DNA of 6,376 nt from positions 1-6,376 of the forward strand of contig JAAYMP010000140.1 in assembly GCA_012521315.1 (NCBI GenBank). The letters run 5' to 3'. The notes below the pieces were generated by a model. It saw nothing but the letters and a program-made list of their open reading frames with translations, had not been told where the DNA came from and ran no database searches. The translations under genes and the position numbers were made by a program. Of this stretch, positions 1 to 6,078 are shown one piece after another. This stretch comes from Bacillota bacterium (GTDB lineage: Bacteria; Bacillota; UBA4882; UBA10575). Positions within the stretch are counted from its first letter, which is position 1; every line of letters begins with the position of its first letter.

Positions 1-506
1 ATATTACCAAGGTTGAGGTTGACGCCATTGTCAACGCTGCCAATAGCAGTCTCTTGGGGGGCGGCGGGGTGGACGGGGCGATCCACCTAGCGGGCGGACC
101 CCAGATCCTGGAAGAATGCCAAGCGATCCGGAAAAAGCAAGGAGAGTGTCCGACCGGGGAGGCGGTCATTACCACAGCAGGCAAGCTACGGGCCAAATAT
201 GTAATCCATACAGTAGGGCCGGTTTGGCACGGCGGTGAAAAGGATGAACCGCGTCTGCTGGCCAATTGCTACCGGAACAGCTTGGCGCTGGCGGTGGAAA
301 ATGCGGTGACCACCATTGCCTTTCCCAATATCAGTACAGGTGTCTATCGCTTTCCCAAAGCACTGGCAGCGGAGATTGCTCTGCAAACCGTGGCCGCCTT
401 CTTGAAAGATGAACAACAGATAAAGAAAGTAATCTTCGTCTGTTTTGACCGGGAGAACTATGAGCTTTATCAAAGAAAAATTAACGAATTAAGTATGAAC
501 AGGTAA
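1..506 (+). CDS. Macro-domain protein, ADP-ribose/O-acetyl-ADP-ribose hydrolase type (5' end missing)
   Basis: The reading frame is open from the left edge (first full codon at base 3) to TAA at 504-506, giving 167 visible residues. It opens with ITKVEVDAIVNAANSS followed by GGGGVDGAIH, the ligand-binding hallmark of macro domains. The Asn of NAAN and the Asp of GVDGAIH correspond to the catalytic Asn and Asp of E. coli YmdB. Further family blocks follow: CPTGEAVITTAG, YVIHTVGPVW and the phosphate-binding loop FPNISTGVYRFP. By comparison with YmdB only about 11 N-terminal residues lie outside the window, so the TTG at 54 is not the start: conserved sequence runs upstream of it. Members of this family remove ADP-ribose from proteins or deacetylate O-acetyl-ADP-ribose in the cytoplasm. 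The gene converges on araD and probably has no functional link to arabinose use. The family call is firm; the exact substrate is not known. Confidence 0.93.
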   Translation, partial: ITKVEVDAIVNAANSSLLGGGGVDGAIHLAGGPQILEECQAIRKKQGECPTGEAVITTAGKLRAKYVIHTVGPVWHGGEKDEPRLLANCYRNSLALAVENAVTTIAFPNISTGVYRFPKALAAEIALQTVAAFLKDEQQIKKVIFVCFDRENYELYQRKINELSMNR

Positions 507-530
507 TTGTTATTCAAGGGCGTTATAATA

Positions 531-568
531 GTCTGTAGTCCGCCCCGGTCACGGGAAGGACTACAGAC
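531..568. terminator. Hairpin between convergent genes, likely bidirectional terminator
   Basis: A perfect 11-bp inverted repeat (GTCTGTAGTCC at 531-541, GGACTACAGAC at 558-568) encloses an inner 4-bp stem (CCCG 544-547, CGGG 552-555) with a GTCA loop. It lies between the ends of the macro-domain gene and araD, which face each other. The plus side is followed only by TTTAAG and the minus side by TATTATAACG, so the U-tract is weak in both directions. A terminator is the natural reading from position, but efficiency is uncertain. Confidence 0.6.
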
Positions 569-587
569 TTTAAGGGGGCTTTGTCCA

Positions 588-1283
588 TCACTTCTTCGCC
601 TGGCCGTAATAGGCCTTGGGGCCGTGTTTGCGCAGGAAATGTTTGTCCAACAAATACTTTGGTAATGGTCCAAGCTCCGGATTTAGTTGGAGAGAAGCGA
701 AAGCCATCTTTGCGATCTCCTCCAATACGACACTGTTATGGACGGCTTCGGCGACGTCCTTGCCCCAGGTAAACGGCGCGTGACCGGCCACTAATACGCC
801 GGGGAGATGCTGATAATTGCGGTTTTGAAAATATTCAATAATGACTTGGGCGGTGTTTTTTTCATACTCGGTCGTAACTTCGTCTTTTGTAAGGACCCGG
901 ACGCAGGGAATGGCGCCGTAAAAGTAATCAGCATGGGTGGTCCCAAAACAAGGGATCTCCCGGTTGGCCTGGGCCCAAACGGTGGCGTGGGGGGAGTGTG
1001 TATGGACCACGCCGCCGATCTCCGGAAAACCTCGGTACAGGCCTAAGTGGGTGGGGGTATCCGAAGAGGGTCGCAACTCGCCTTCCACTATTTCGCCATC
1101 CAGGGTCAGAACTACCATGGAATCAGTCCTTAGTTTTTCGTAAGCCACGCCACTGGGTTTAATTACGACCAGGCCCTGCTCCCGGTCGATGCCGCTGGCA
1201 TTTCCCCAGGTGTAAATGACCAATCCGCGACGGTATAACTCCAAGTTGGCCTCTAATACTTGCTCTTTCAGTCTTTCAAGCAT
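588..1283 (-). CDS. araD: L-ribulose-5-phosphate 4-epimerase AraD
   Basis: Predicted class II aldolase/epimerase that converts L-ribulose-5-phosphate to D-xylulose-5-phosphate in the cytoplasm, the last step of the arabinose branch into the pentose phosphate pathway. From the ATG at 1283 the protein has 231 residues, the same length as E. coli AraD. Visible family motifs include YTWGNASGID near the N-terminus, KPSGVAYEKL, SSDTPTH, the zinc-ligand motif VVHTHSPHA (both His of HTH), TTHADYF with the conserved Asp, the third zinc His in VAGHAPF, and the C-terminal KAYYGQ with the catalytic Tyr. A GTG three codons upstream (1292) is possible, but it sits inside the Shine-Dalgarno AGAAGGTG, which is spaced 6 nt from the ATG, so the ATG is preferred. 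The gene follows araB by 14 nt and is almost certainly in the same operon. It ends with TGA at 588-590. Confidence 0.96.
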   Translation of the reverse strand: MLERLKEQVLEANLELYRRGLVIYTWGNASGIDREQGLVVIKPSGVAYEKLRTDSMVVLTLDGEIVEGELRPSSDTPTHLGLYRGFPEIGGVVHTHSPHATVWAQANREIPCFGTTHADYFYGAIPCVRVLTKDEVTTEYEKNTAQVIIEYFQNRNYQHLPGVLVAGHAPFTWGKDVAEAVHNSVVLEEIAKMAFASLQLNPELGPLPKYLLDKHFLRKHGPKAYYGQAKK

Positions 1284-1289
1284 CCGCGG

Positions 1290-1297
1290 CACCTTCT
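1290..1297 (-). promoter_or_regulatory. Ribosome binding site deciding the araD start
   Basis: Read on the minus strand, AGAAGGTG matches AGGAGGTG at 7 of 8 positions and lies 6 nt before the ATG at 1283. It immediately follows the araB stop codon and includes the alternative GTG start, which would have no ribosome binding site of its own outside the araB coding sequence. Confidence 0.65.
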
Positions 1298-2980
1298 TTA
1301 CAGGGTTTGTAATTGTTTTTCCAGGATTTCACCGAGTTCCTGGTATCTTTGATAGGATTTTTGATACTTTTGCGCAGCCTCCGGTTGGGGAGTATAAGTT
1401 TTGTCAAATCCGCTACTCATCCGGGTTTGGGCTTTGCTGACCGAGGAATAAACTCCGGCGGCGACAGCGCCGAACATTCCGGCCCCCAGCGCACAGGCTT
1501 GTTCGGAACGAGCGACTTTAATCGGCATATTCAAGACATCGGCAGTTACTTGCATCACGAAATCACTTTTTTTTGCGATGCCGCCGATGGCGATTACTTG
1601 ATTGATGGCAACGCCTTCCTCGCGGAAACGTTCGACGATGGCTTTGGCGCCGAAAGCGGTTGCTTCCACCAGAGCGCGGTAGAACTTGGGAGCGGTAGTG
1701 CCCAAGGTCAGTCCGGCGACCGCTCCTTTTAGAGTTTGGTCGGCGTAAGGCGTCCGGCGGCCGTTTAACCAGTCGAGGGCGATTAAACCTGTTTCTCCGC
1801 TTTTGATCTGAGCCGCTTCGTCACCGAGCTGCGTGAGGATCTTCGCCTCGATTTCCGCTTTCAATTTGACTACCAGCTCCGGACTGAGGAGCGAGGTTTC
1901 CGGCAAGATTGCTTCCAGCGGCCAGCAGAGTAATTTGCGGAACCAAGCGTAAACGTCGCCGTAGGCTGATTGACCGGCTTCCAGGCCAATGTAACCCGGA
2001 ATCACCGAACCGTCTACTTGCCCGCAGATCCCGGCGATTAGTTTATCACCGATCACTTCGGGTGCGGCGATCATGATATCACAGGTTGAGGTGCCCATGA
2101 TCTTAACCAAGGTCTCTTCCGTGATCTCCGCGCCGACAGCGCCCATGTGGGCGTCAAAAGCCCCGACGGCAACAGCGATACCCGGTTTTAAACCTAACCG
2201 CTCCGCCCATTCGGCTGTCAAATCGCCGGCTTTAACGTCCGAGGTATATGTTTCTTGATAAAGGCGATCCCGTAAACCGGCTAACAACGGGTCAATCCCG
2301 GTCAAGAATTCTTCAGCTGGAAGGCCGTTCCAATCTTGATGCCACATTGCTTTATGCCCTGCCGCGCACCTGCTCCGTTTCAGTGCGGCTGGGTTTTGAA
2401 CGCCGGTCAACAGAGCCGGAATCCAGTCGCAATGTTCGATCCACGAGTAGGCGTGTTCCCGGATCTGGGCATCCTCCCGTAAAGTGTGCAAAATTTTCGC
2501 CCAGAACCATTCCGAGGAATAGACGCCTCCTTCGTACTTGGTATAATCAACGCCGCCCCAGTTTTTCGCGATCTGATTGATTTCGGCGGCCTCCCCGACT
2601 GCGGTGTGGTCTTTCCAGAGAATGAACATGGCGTTGGGGTTCTCCCGGAATTCTTCCCGCAGAGCCAAGGGGAGGCCGTTTCGATCAATAGCGCAGGGGG
2701 TGGAACCGGTCGTGTCCACGCCAATTCCAACCACACGCGCTCCGCTTCCTGCGGGCATTTTGGCTAAAGCGCCTTTCACGGCCGTTTCCATGCTTTCAAT
2801 ATAGTCCAGCGGATGCTGTCGGAATTGATTTTTATCCGGATCGCAGTATAACCCTTTCGCCCAGCGAGGGTAGTAAGCCACTTCGCTGGCGGTTTCCCTT
2901 CCGGTTGCCGTTTCAATCAGCAATGCCCGGACTGAATCCGTGCCAAAATCAAGTCCCAGAACATATTGGTCATTAGCCAT
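1298..2980 (-). CDS. araB: L-ribulokinase AraB (FGGY family)
   Basis: Predicted ATP-dependent kinase that phosphorylates L-ribulose to L-ribulose-5-phosphate. From the ATG at 2980 it has 560 residues, the normal AraB length. A TTG at 2989 in the same frame is rejected because the Shine-Dalgarno AAAGGGGG ends 9 nt before the ATG and leaves no spacing for the TTG. Motifs, numbered from the ATG: the N-terminal phosphate loop GLDFGTDSVR at about 9-18; GVDTTGSTPCAID at about 87-99; ILWKDHTA at about 120-127; the ribulokinase-type RCAAGHKAMWH at about 204-214; GAFDAHMGA with the catalytic Asp at about 276; MGTSTCDI at about 295-302; GLEAGQSAYGD at about 332-342; WLNGRRTP; and the C-terminal FGGY signature GGIAKKSDFVMQ at about 466-477. 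Residues matching the known substrate and catalytic positions (Trp, Lys, Asp, Glu) are all present. It sits between araA and araD in the operon. Confidence 0.97.
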   Translation of the reverse strand: MANDQYVLGLDFGTDSVRALLIETATGRETASEVAYYPRWAKGLYCDPDKNQFRQHPLDYIESMETAVKGALAKMPAGSGARVVGIGVDTTGSTPCAIDRNGLPLALREEFRENPNAMFILWKDHTAVGEAAEINQIAKNWGGVDYTKYEGGVYSSEWFWAKILHTLREDAQIREHAYSWIEHCDWIPALLTGVQNPAALKRSRCAAGHKAMWHQDWNGLPAEEFLTGIDPLLAGLRDRLYQETYTSDVKAGDLTAEWAERLGLKPGIAVAVGAFDAHMGAVGAEITEETLVKIMGTSTCDIMIAAPEVIGDKLIAGICGQVDGSVIPGYIGLEAGQSAYGDVYAWFRKLLCWPLEAILPETSLLSPELVVKLKAEIEAKILTQLGDEAAQIKSGETGLIALDWLNGRRTPYADQTLKGAVAGLTLGTTAPKFYRALVEATAFGAKAIVERFREEGVAINQVIAIGGIAKKSDFVMQVTADVLNMPIKVARSEQACALGAGMFGAVAAGVYSSVSKAQTRMSSGFDKTYTPQPEAAQKYQKSYQRYQELGEILEKQLQTL

Positions 2981-3053
2981 AATTAACAACCCCCTTTGAA
3001 CTGAGATCTACAAGCACTTTAAAGTTACACGCCTCACTAACGGTATAGCCCGG

Positions 3054-3182
3054 TTAATCCCCGATCCCTTGGACCAGGTGATAATAGAGTTCGTTCCAGC
3101 GGAGTTCTTTTTTGAAAGCGCTGATTTTGGTGTCCGCATCGATCAACAGGTATTCGATACCGGCGATCTCCGCGAAATCCTA
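3054..3182 (-). other. araA: araA C-terminal coding tail lying in frame after the amber codon
   Basis: In the same frame as araA, the TAG at 3180-3182 is followed by 41 sense codons and TAA at 3054-3056. The tail begins DFAEIAGIEYLLIDADTK and ends with FKKELRWNELYYHLVQGIGD. This aligns without gap to the C-terminus of known AraA proteins: E. coli has QFAEMHDIEITVIDNDTR and then LRWNEVYY near its end. With the tail the protein would be 503 positions long, the usual family size. The frame is intact and the motif conserved, so decay has not gone beyond the single codon. Many homologues have a charged residue at the TAG position, and GAG to TAG is one base change. If TAG is a true stop the enzyme lacks this segment; if it is read through or is a sequence error, AraA is full length. 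Confidence 0.9.
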
Positions 3183-4565
3183 CAAGTGCTCCTTGGTCAG
3201 AGCCTGGCTGAATCCGGTGTGATGAGCGCCGCCAGCCAGGATCCAGGCTTCAGCCGCTGTTTTCAAGTTTGGTTGCGGCGCCCAAAGGGCCCGGGCCACC
3301 GGAAGCTTGGGTAGATCGTGTTCGGCTGCGGTTACCTCGATCTCGTTTACTAATAAACGGAAACGGTTGCCCAGATCAATGATTGACGCATTCAGACCCC
3401 GTCCCGCCGGTACATTAAAGACCAGACGGACCGGGTCCGCTTTGCCTCCGATTCCGAGCGGGTGGATCTCTAAAGAAGGTTGATCGGTGGCGATTGACTC
3501 ACAAACCTCAAGCATATGAGCGCCTAATACCCTCATTTGATCTGCCTGGAGATGGTAAGTGTAATCTTCCATAAAAGAGGTCCCGCCTTTGAGGCCATAA
3601 GCCATCACTTTCATCGCCCGGAGCAAGGCGGCGGTCTTCCAGTCACCCTCGGCGCCGAATCCGTAACCGGCCGCCATAAGACGTTGGACCGCCAATCCCG
3701 GTAACTGGACCAGGCCGTGTAAATCCTCGAAGGTAGTGGTGAATCCTTTGAACCCGCCGGTTTCTAAGAACTTCTTTAACCCCAGTTCAATCCGGGCTGC
3801 TTCTTCCAGGGAAGCTCTTTGCCTGCCGCCGGCGGCCAATTCTTTTTGGATCCTGTATTTTTGCTCGTATTCAGCCAGCAGATCCCGGATCTCGTTCTGC
3901 GAAACGCTTTTGATCACAGCAACCAGATCACCTACGCCATAACCGTTGACCGAATACCCCAGCCGAATTTGGGCAGCGACTTTATCACCCTCGGTGACCG
4001 CTACCTCCCGCATGTTATCGCCAAATCTGGCGAATTTAGCGCCTTGCAGGTCATTCCAGGCCAAGGCCGCCCTGATCCAGGTCGCCAACCGTGCGACGAC
4101 CTCCTCATCCTGCCAGAAACCAACAATCACCTTGCGGGCTTTACGCAGTCGGGCCCCGATAAACCCAAACTCCCGATCGCCATGGGCGGATTGGTTCAGG
4201 TTCATAAAATCCATGTCAATCTCCGACCAGGGAATATCCCGGTTAAACTGGGTATGCAGATGAGCCAACGGCTTTGTTAATGCTTTTAATCCGGCGATCC
4301 ACATCTTGGCCGGGGAGAAAGTATGCATCCAGGTGATAATGGCGATACAGTTGGGAGCGGTATTGGCTTCGATGCAGAGATTGAGGATGGCGTCGGGGGT
4401 GGTTAGAACCGGTTTCGGAATAATCTTCACCGGTATTTTGGGATTTTCCGATAATGAGGTCGCGATTACTCGCGAATGTTCTGCTACTTGCCGCAGAGTT
4501 TCCTCGCCGTAAAGGTGTTGACTGCCCGTAACAAACCATACTTCTTTTTGCTCGATATTAACCAT
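3180..4565 (-). CDS. araA: L-arabinose isomerase AraA, interrupted by an in-frame amber codon near its C-terminus
   Basis: Predicted isomerase that converts L-arabinose to L-ribulose, the first pathway step, needing a divalent metal (usually manganese). It starts at the ATG at 4565 with AAAGGAGA upstream at a 6-nt spacing. Family blocks run through the whole protein: EVWFVTGSQHLYG (8-20), HTFSPAKMW (81-89), DMDFMNLNQSAHGDREFGFIG (about 117-137), FGDNMREVAVTEGDKVAAQI (181-200), FTTTFEDLHG (275-284), GAEGDWKTAALLR (304-316), GGTSFMEDYTYH (327-338) and AWILAGGAHHT (440-450). The metal/catalytic residues known from E. coli (Glu306, Glu333, His350, His450) correspond to Glu306, Glu333, His350 and His449 here. 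The frame stops at TAG (3180-3182) after 461 residues, whereas the family is near 500; the missing end is encoded in frame just downstream (see 3054-3182). The residue after HHT is Gly, where Val is usual. First gene of the araABD operon, read away from the transporter genes. Confidence 0.95.
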   Translation of the reverse strand: MVNIEQKEVWFVTGSQHLYGEETLRQVAEHSRVIATSLSENPKIPVKIIPKPVLTTPDAILNLCIEANTAPNCIAIITWMHTFSPAKMWIAGLKALTKPLAHLHTQFNRDIPWSEIDMDFMNLNQSAHGDREFGFIGARLRKARKVIVGFWQDEEVVARLATWIRAALAWNDLQGAKFARFGDNMREVAVTEGDKVAAQIRLGYSVNGYGVGDLVAVIKSVSQNEIRDLLAEYEQKYRIQKELAAGGRQRASLEEAARIELGLKKFLETGGFKGFTTTFEDLHGLVQLPGLAVQRLMAAGYGFGAEGDWKTAALLRAMKVMAYGLKGGTSFMEDYTYHLQADQMRVLGAHMLEVCESIATDQPSLEIHPLGIGGKADPVRLVFNVPAGRGLNASIIDLGNRFRLLVNEIEVTAAEHDLPKLPVARALWAPQPNLKTAAEAWILAGGAHHTGFSQALTKEHL

Positions 4566-4610
4566 GCCAATCTCCTTTCTTTAATTAAAAATTAAATAAG
4601 TCTTTTATTA

Positions 4611-4626
4611 AGTCACCCAGTCACCC
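4611..4626. repeat. Perfect 8-bp tandem repeat in the araA leader
   Basis: AGTCACCC occurs twice back to back (4611-4618 and 4619-4626), about 45 bp before the araA start codon and inside its probable 5' untranslated region. Its role is unknown: it may be a slippage product or part of a protein or RNA site. Confidence 0.8.
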
Positions 4627-4665
4627 AAGAACCGCGCTTTTGATTTTACCTATTCATTCATGCCG

Positions 4666-4680
4666 AACGTTTAGAACATT
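4666..4680. promoter_or_regulatory. Operator-like motif upstream of araA
   Basis: AACGTTTAGAACATT matches 12 of 15 positions of the symmetric motif at 5003-5017 on the other side of the divergent region. It lies about 100 bp before the araA start and downstream of the proposed araA promoter, where a repressor could block elongation. It is less symmetric than its partner, so the call rests mainly on the resemblance. Confidence 0.4.
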
Positions 4681-4701
4681 TTTGAATAAATAATGATCTG
4701 G

Positions 4702-4725
4702 TGTTGCCTGGAATGTTGCCTGGAA
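4702..4725. repeat. Perfect 12-bp tandem repeat in the araA leader
   Basis: TGTTGCCTGGAA is present twice with no gap (4702-4713 and 4714-4725). Read toward araA it is TTCCAGGCAACA twice. It lies 20-45 nt downstream of the proposed araA transcription start. Direct repeats about one helical turn apart can be sites for AraC-type or other regulators bound on one face of the DNA, but the position downstream of the promoter is unusual for an activator. The repeat itself is certain; its function is not. Confidence 0.85.
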
Positions 4726-4750
4726 AGATAAAACCTGTGTTTACAATTTT

Positions 4751-4779
4751 ATAATAATTGACCTATTCTAAGCATTCAA
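4751..4779 (-). promoter_or_regulatory. Candidate sigma-70/sigma-A promoter for araABD
   Basis: On the minus strand, TTGAAT (4774-4779) and TATTAT (4751-4756) are separated by exactly 17 nt. They match the -35 consensus at 4 of 6 and the -10 consensus at 5 of 6 positions. Transcription would start near 4744, giving a leader of about 180 nt that contains both tandem repeats and one operator-like motif. The region is AT-rich, so chance matches are possible. Confidence 0.5.
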
Positions 4780-4915
4780 CTTGACAATATTTTTTTTTAA
4801 TGTAATTTTTTTGATCGTTTCTGTTATGTAAAAAATTCTCTAGCATAATCAAAAAATCTCTATTCAATTCGAACGGCTCGTTTTTTATATTAATAATAGG
4901 TTAACAGGGAGAGGT

Positions 4916-4947
4916 GGCCGCTGGCCGCTTGGTTGGCAAGGGCCGCT
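4916..4947 (+). repeat. Three GGCCGCT copies and an imperfect hairpin ahead of the transporter operon
   Basis: GGCCGCT occurs at 4916-4922, 4923-4929 (directly adjacent) and 4941-4947. Between the last two, GGCC-G-CTTG (4923-4931) can pair with CAAG-GGCC (4937-4944) around a GTTGG loop, leaving one bulged G. No T-run follows, so this is not a standard terminator. It overlaps the -35 element of the proposed transporter promoter, so it may act as DNA (a protein site) rather than RNA, unless transcription starts further upstream. A palindrome, TTAAGCTTAA, follows at 4947-4956. Confidence 0.55.
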
Positions 4948-4962
4948 TAAGCTTAATATAAA
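4933..4962 (+). promoter_or_regulatory. Candidate sigma-70/sigma-A promoter for the sugar-transport operon
   Basis: TTGGCA (4933-4938) and TATAAA (4957-4962) are separated by 18 nt. Each matches its consensus at 5 of 6 positions. Transcription would begin near 4969, leaving a leader of about 95 nt that carries the symmetric operator-like motif at 5003-5017. Other weak matches exist further upstream, for example TTGACA at 4781, but they lack a good -10 element. Confidence 0.5.
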
Positions 4963-5002
4963 ACTCCATATGAAATCGAAAAGAAGGGGGGTACAGGCCA
5001 AA

Positions 5003-5017
5003 AACGTTTGAAACGTT
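5003..5017. promoter_or_regulatory. Symmetric operator-like site upstream of the sugar-binding protein gene
   Basis: AACGTTT-G-AAACGTT is a perfect 7-bp inverted repeat around one base. The AAACGTTT core resembles operators of LacI/GalR-family sugar regulators. It does not match the Bacillus AraR consensus (ATTTGTNNGTACAAAT as recalled) or a full CcpA cre site. It lies about 35 nt downstream of the proposed transcription start, a place where a repressor would block elongation. A related copy lies near araA at 4666-4680. Confidence 0.55.
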
Positions 5018-5064
5018 GGAAGAGTTACCTTGTTTCGGTCTAAAAAGAAAAAGGAGGTTTATGG

Positions 5065-6060
5065 ATGAAGAGGTTGACGAGAGTGGGATTGTTACTACTA
5101 GTGGTTGTTCTGGTGCTGTCTACTGTGTGCGGGTTTACTTTGGCAGCTTCAAAAAAACTGATTAAGGTTGGGATCGTAAATTTACCGCCGGAAGAATCCG
5201 GATACCGTCAGGCCAATGTTGAAGACATGAACGTGGTCTTCTCAAGGGAAAACGGCTATGACGCCAAACAGACCAATACCGCGGACAACAGCGAGCAGAT
5301 CGCAGCGGCCAGAGGGTATATCCGCGATGGAGTGGACTATCTCCTGATCTCGGCCGCCAACGCCTCCGGATGGGACGACGTTCTGCGGTCGGCAAAAAGA
5401 GCCGGTGTGAGGGTTATCCTCTTTGATCGGGCAATTGATACGGACCCCTCCAACTATGAGGCGGCGCTTCTCTCCGACATGCATTATGAGGGTCGCTTGG
5501 CAACAGACTGGGTGTTGAATAATGTTCCAAAACCCATTAATGTCGTCTTGATTCGTGGGCAGTTGGGGAGCGCAGCTGAGATCGGGCGCAGCGCCCCGTT
5601 ACTCAAAGCCGCCGAAGAGGGTAAACTCAACATTGTGGCTGATGGAACCGGTGGAGACACTTGGAGCCTTGAGGAAGCCCGTAAAGTGGTTGAAGCCGCA
5701 ATTGCCGCGAAAAAGGATTTCAACGTCATCTATGCTCAGAACGACGGTATGGCGCAAGGAGCTGTTCAGGCGCTAGAGGCGGCCGGGATCAGCCATGGGA
5801 AGAATGGCAAGGTCAAGATTATTGGTTTTGACTTTAACCGTTTTGCCCTGAGGAACGTGCAAGCCGGTTACTGGGACGCTGATGTCCAGTGTAATCCACG
5901 TCAGGCCGGCCAGATTGATCAGTGGATCAAAAGCGGTAAGATCCCCAAAGGCATTGTCTATCAGGAAGAATTAATCTTAACGACTGACACGATCACCGAC
6001 GAACAGATCGAAAAATATGGGATCAATGCCGATCCGGGCAAGGGTGTAATCACAAGGTAG
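5065..6060 (+). CDS. Sugar ABC transporter substrate-binding protein, CUT2 class (YtfQ-like), probable pentose/arabinose binder
   Basis: A 331-residue exported protein of the type 1 periplasmic-binding fold (ribose/galactofuranose-binding relatives). A signal peptide is clear: MKRLTR, then a hydrophobic core at about 7-22, with likely cleavage after TLA at residue 27. Cys22 is preceded by STV, which is not a proper lipobox, so the protein is probably not a lipoprotein. The mature part resembles E. coli YtfQ block by block: VGIVNLPPEESGYR at the start; IAAARGYIRDGVDYLLI; SGWDDVL; FDRAID at 120-125; RGQLGSAAEIGR at 164-175; YAQNDGMAQGAVQA at about 223-236; and GFDF near 254. The start is the ATG at 5065, 7 nt after AGGAGG (5052-5057); an ATG at 5061 is out of frame and too close. 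It is first in an operon with the ATPase gene, divergent from araABD, so L-arabinose or arabinofuranose is the probable ligand (inference). It ends with TAG. Confidence 0.92.
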   Translation: MKRLTRVGLLLLVVVLVLSTVCGFTLAASKKLIKVGIVNLPPEESGYRQANVEDMNVVFSRENGYDAKQTNTADNSEQIAAARGYIRDGVDYLLISAANASGWDDVLRSAKRAGVRVILFDRAIDTDPSNYEAALLSDMHYEGRLATDWVLNNVPKPINVVLIRGQLGSAAEIGRSAPLLKAAEEGKLNIVADGTGGDTWSLEEARKVVEAAIAAKKDFNVIYAQNDGMAQGAVQALEAAGISHGKNGKVKIIGFDFNRFALRNVQAGYWDADVQCNPRQAGQIDQWIKSGKIPKGIVYQEELILTTDTITDEQIEKYGINADPGKGVITR

Positions 6061-6078
6061 TTTTCTGTAACAGTTGAC

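Larger units (their letters stand above)
4566..5064. other. Divergent regulatory region between araA and the sugar-transport operon
   Basis: About 500 bp without a gene separates the two divergent start codons. It is AT-rich, with several runs of T or A between about 4788 and 4890, and has a short GC-rich block at about 4914-4946. It holds candidate promoters in both directions, two similar operator-like motifs, two perfect tandem repeats on the araA side, and a hairpin on the transporter side. I found no convincing small open reading frame or tRNA and recognised no riboswitch. Confidence 0.85.

Noticed and set aside
54..56. TTG as the start of the macro-domain gene
   Set aside because: Conserved macro-domain sequence, including the NAAN motif, is encoded in frame upstream of it to the window edge. 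The gene is simply cut by the edge.
1565..1576. Run of about eight A (coding strand) in araB as a frameshift site
   Set aside because: The frame is intact through GGIAKKSDF and the protein continues to a normal C-terminus, so there is no sign of slippage or decay.
2248..2580. Plus-strand and alternative-frame open frames opposite araD, araB and araA (for example 2248-2580 and 3819-4280) as genes
   Set aside because: They lie wholly within strongly conserved enzymes on the other strand, resemble no family I recognise, and have no convincing ribosome binding sites. They are shadows.
2987..2989. TTG as araB start
   Set aside because: It directly abuts the G-rich Shine-Dalgarno, leaving no spacing. 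The ATG at 2980 is well spaced and gives the normal protein length.
3149..3161. Small hairpin (GGTAT-CGA-ATACC) about 20 nt after the araA amber codon, as a readthrough-stimulating element
   Set aside because: Only 5 bp, flanked by mismatches and within conserved coding sequence. A stem this short is expected by chance and does not support a recoding signal by itself.
4781..4806. TTGACA at 4781 as the main plus-strand promoter
   Set aside because: The -35 is perfect, but the nearest -10-like hexamers are at wrong spacing (14 nt to TGTAAT) or poor (TAATTT at 16 nt). The TTGGCA/TATAAA pair nearer the gene is better.
4871..4890. AACGGCTCGTT followed by T-run as an intrinsic terminator or attenuator in the leader
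   Set aside because: The stem is only 4 bp. It is too weak for a terminator despite the T-run.
5061..5063. Alternative ATG before the binding-protein gene
   Set aside because: It is out of frame with the signal peptide and only 3 nt from AGGAGG. The ATG at 5065 has the normal 7-nt spacing.
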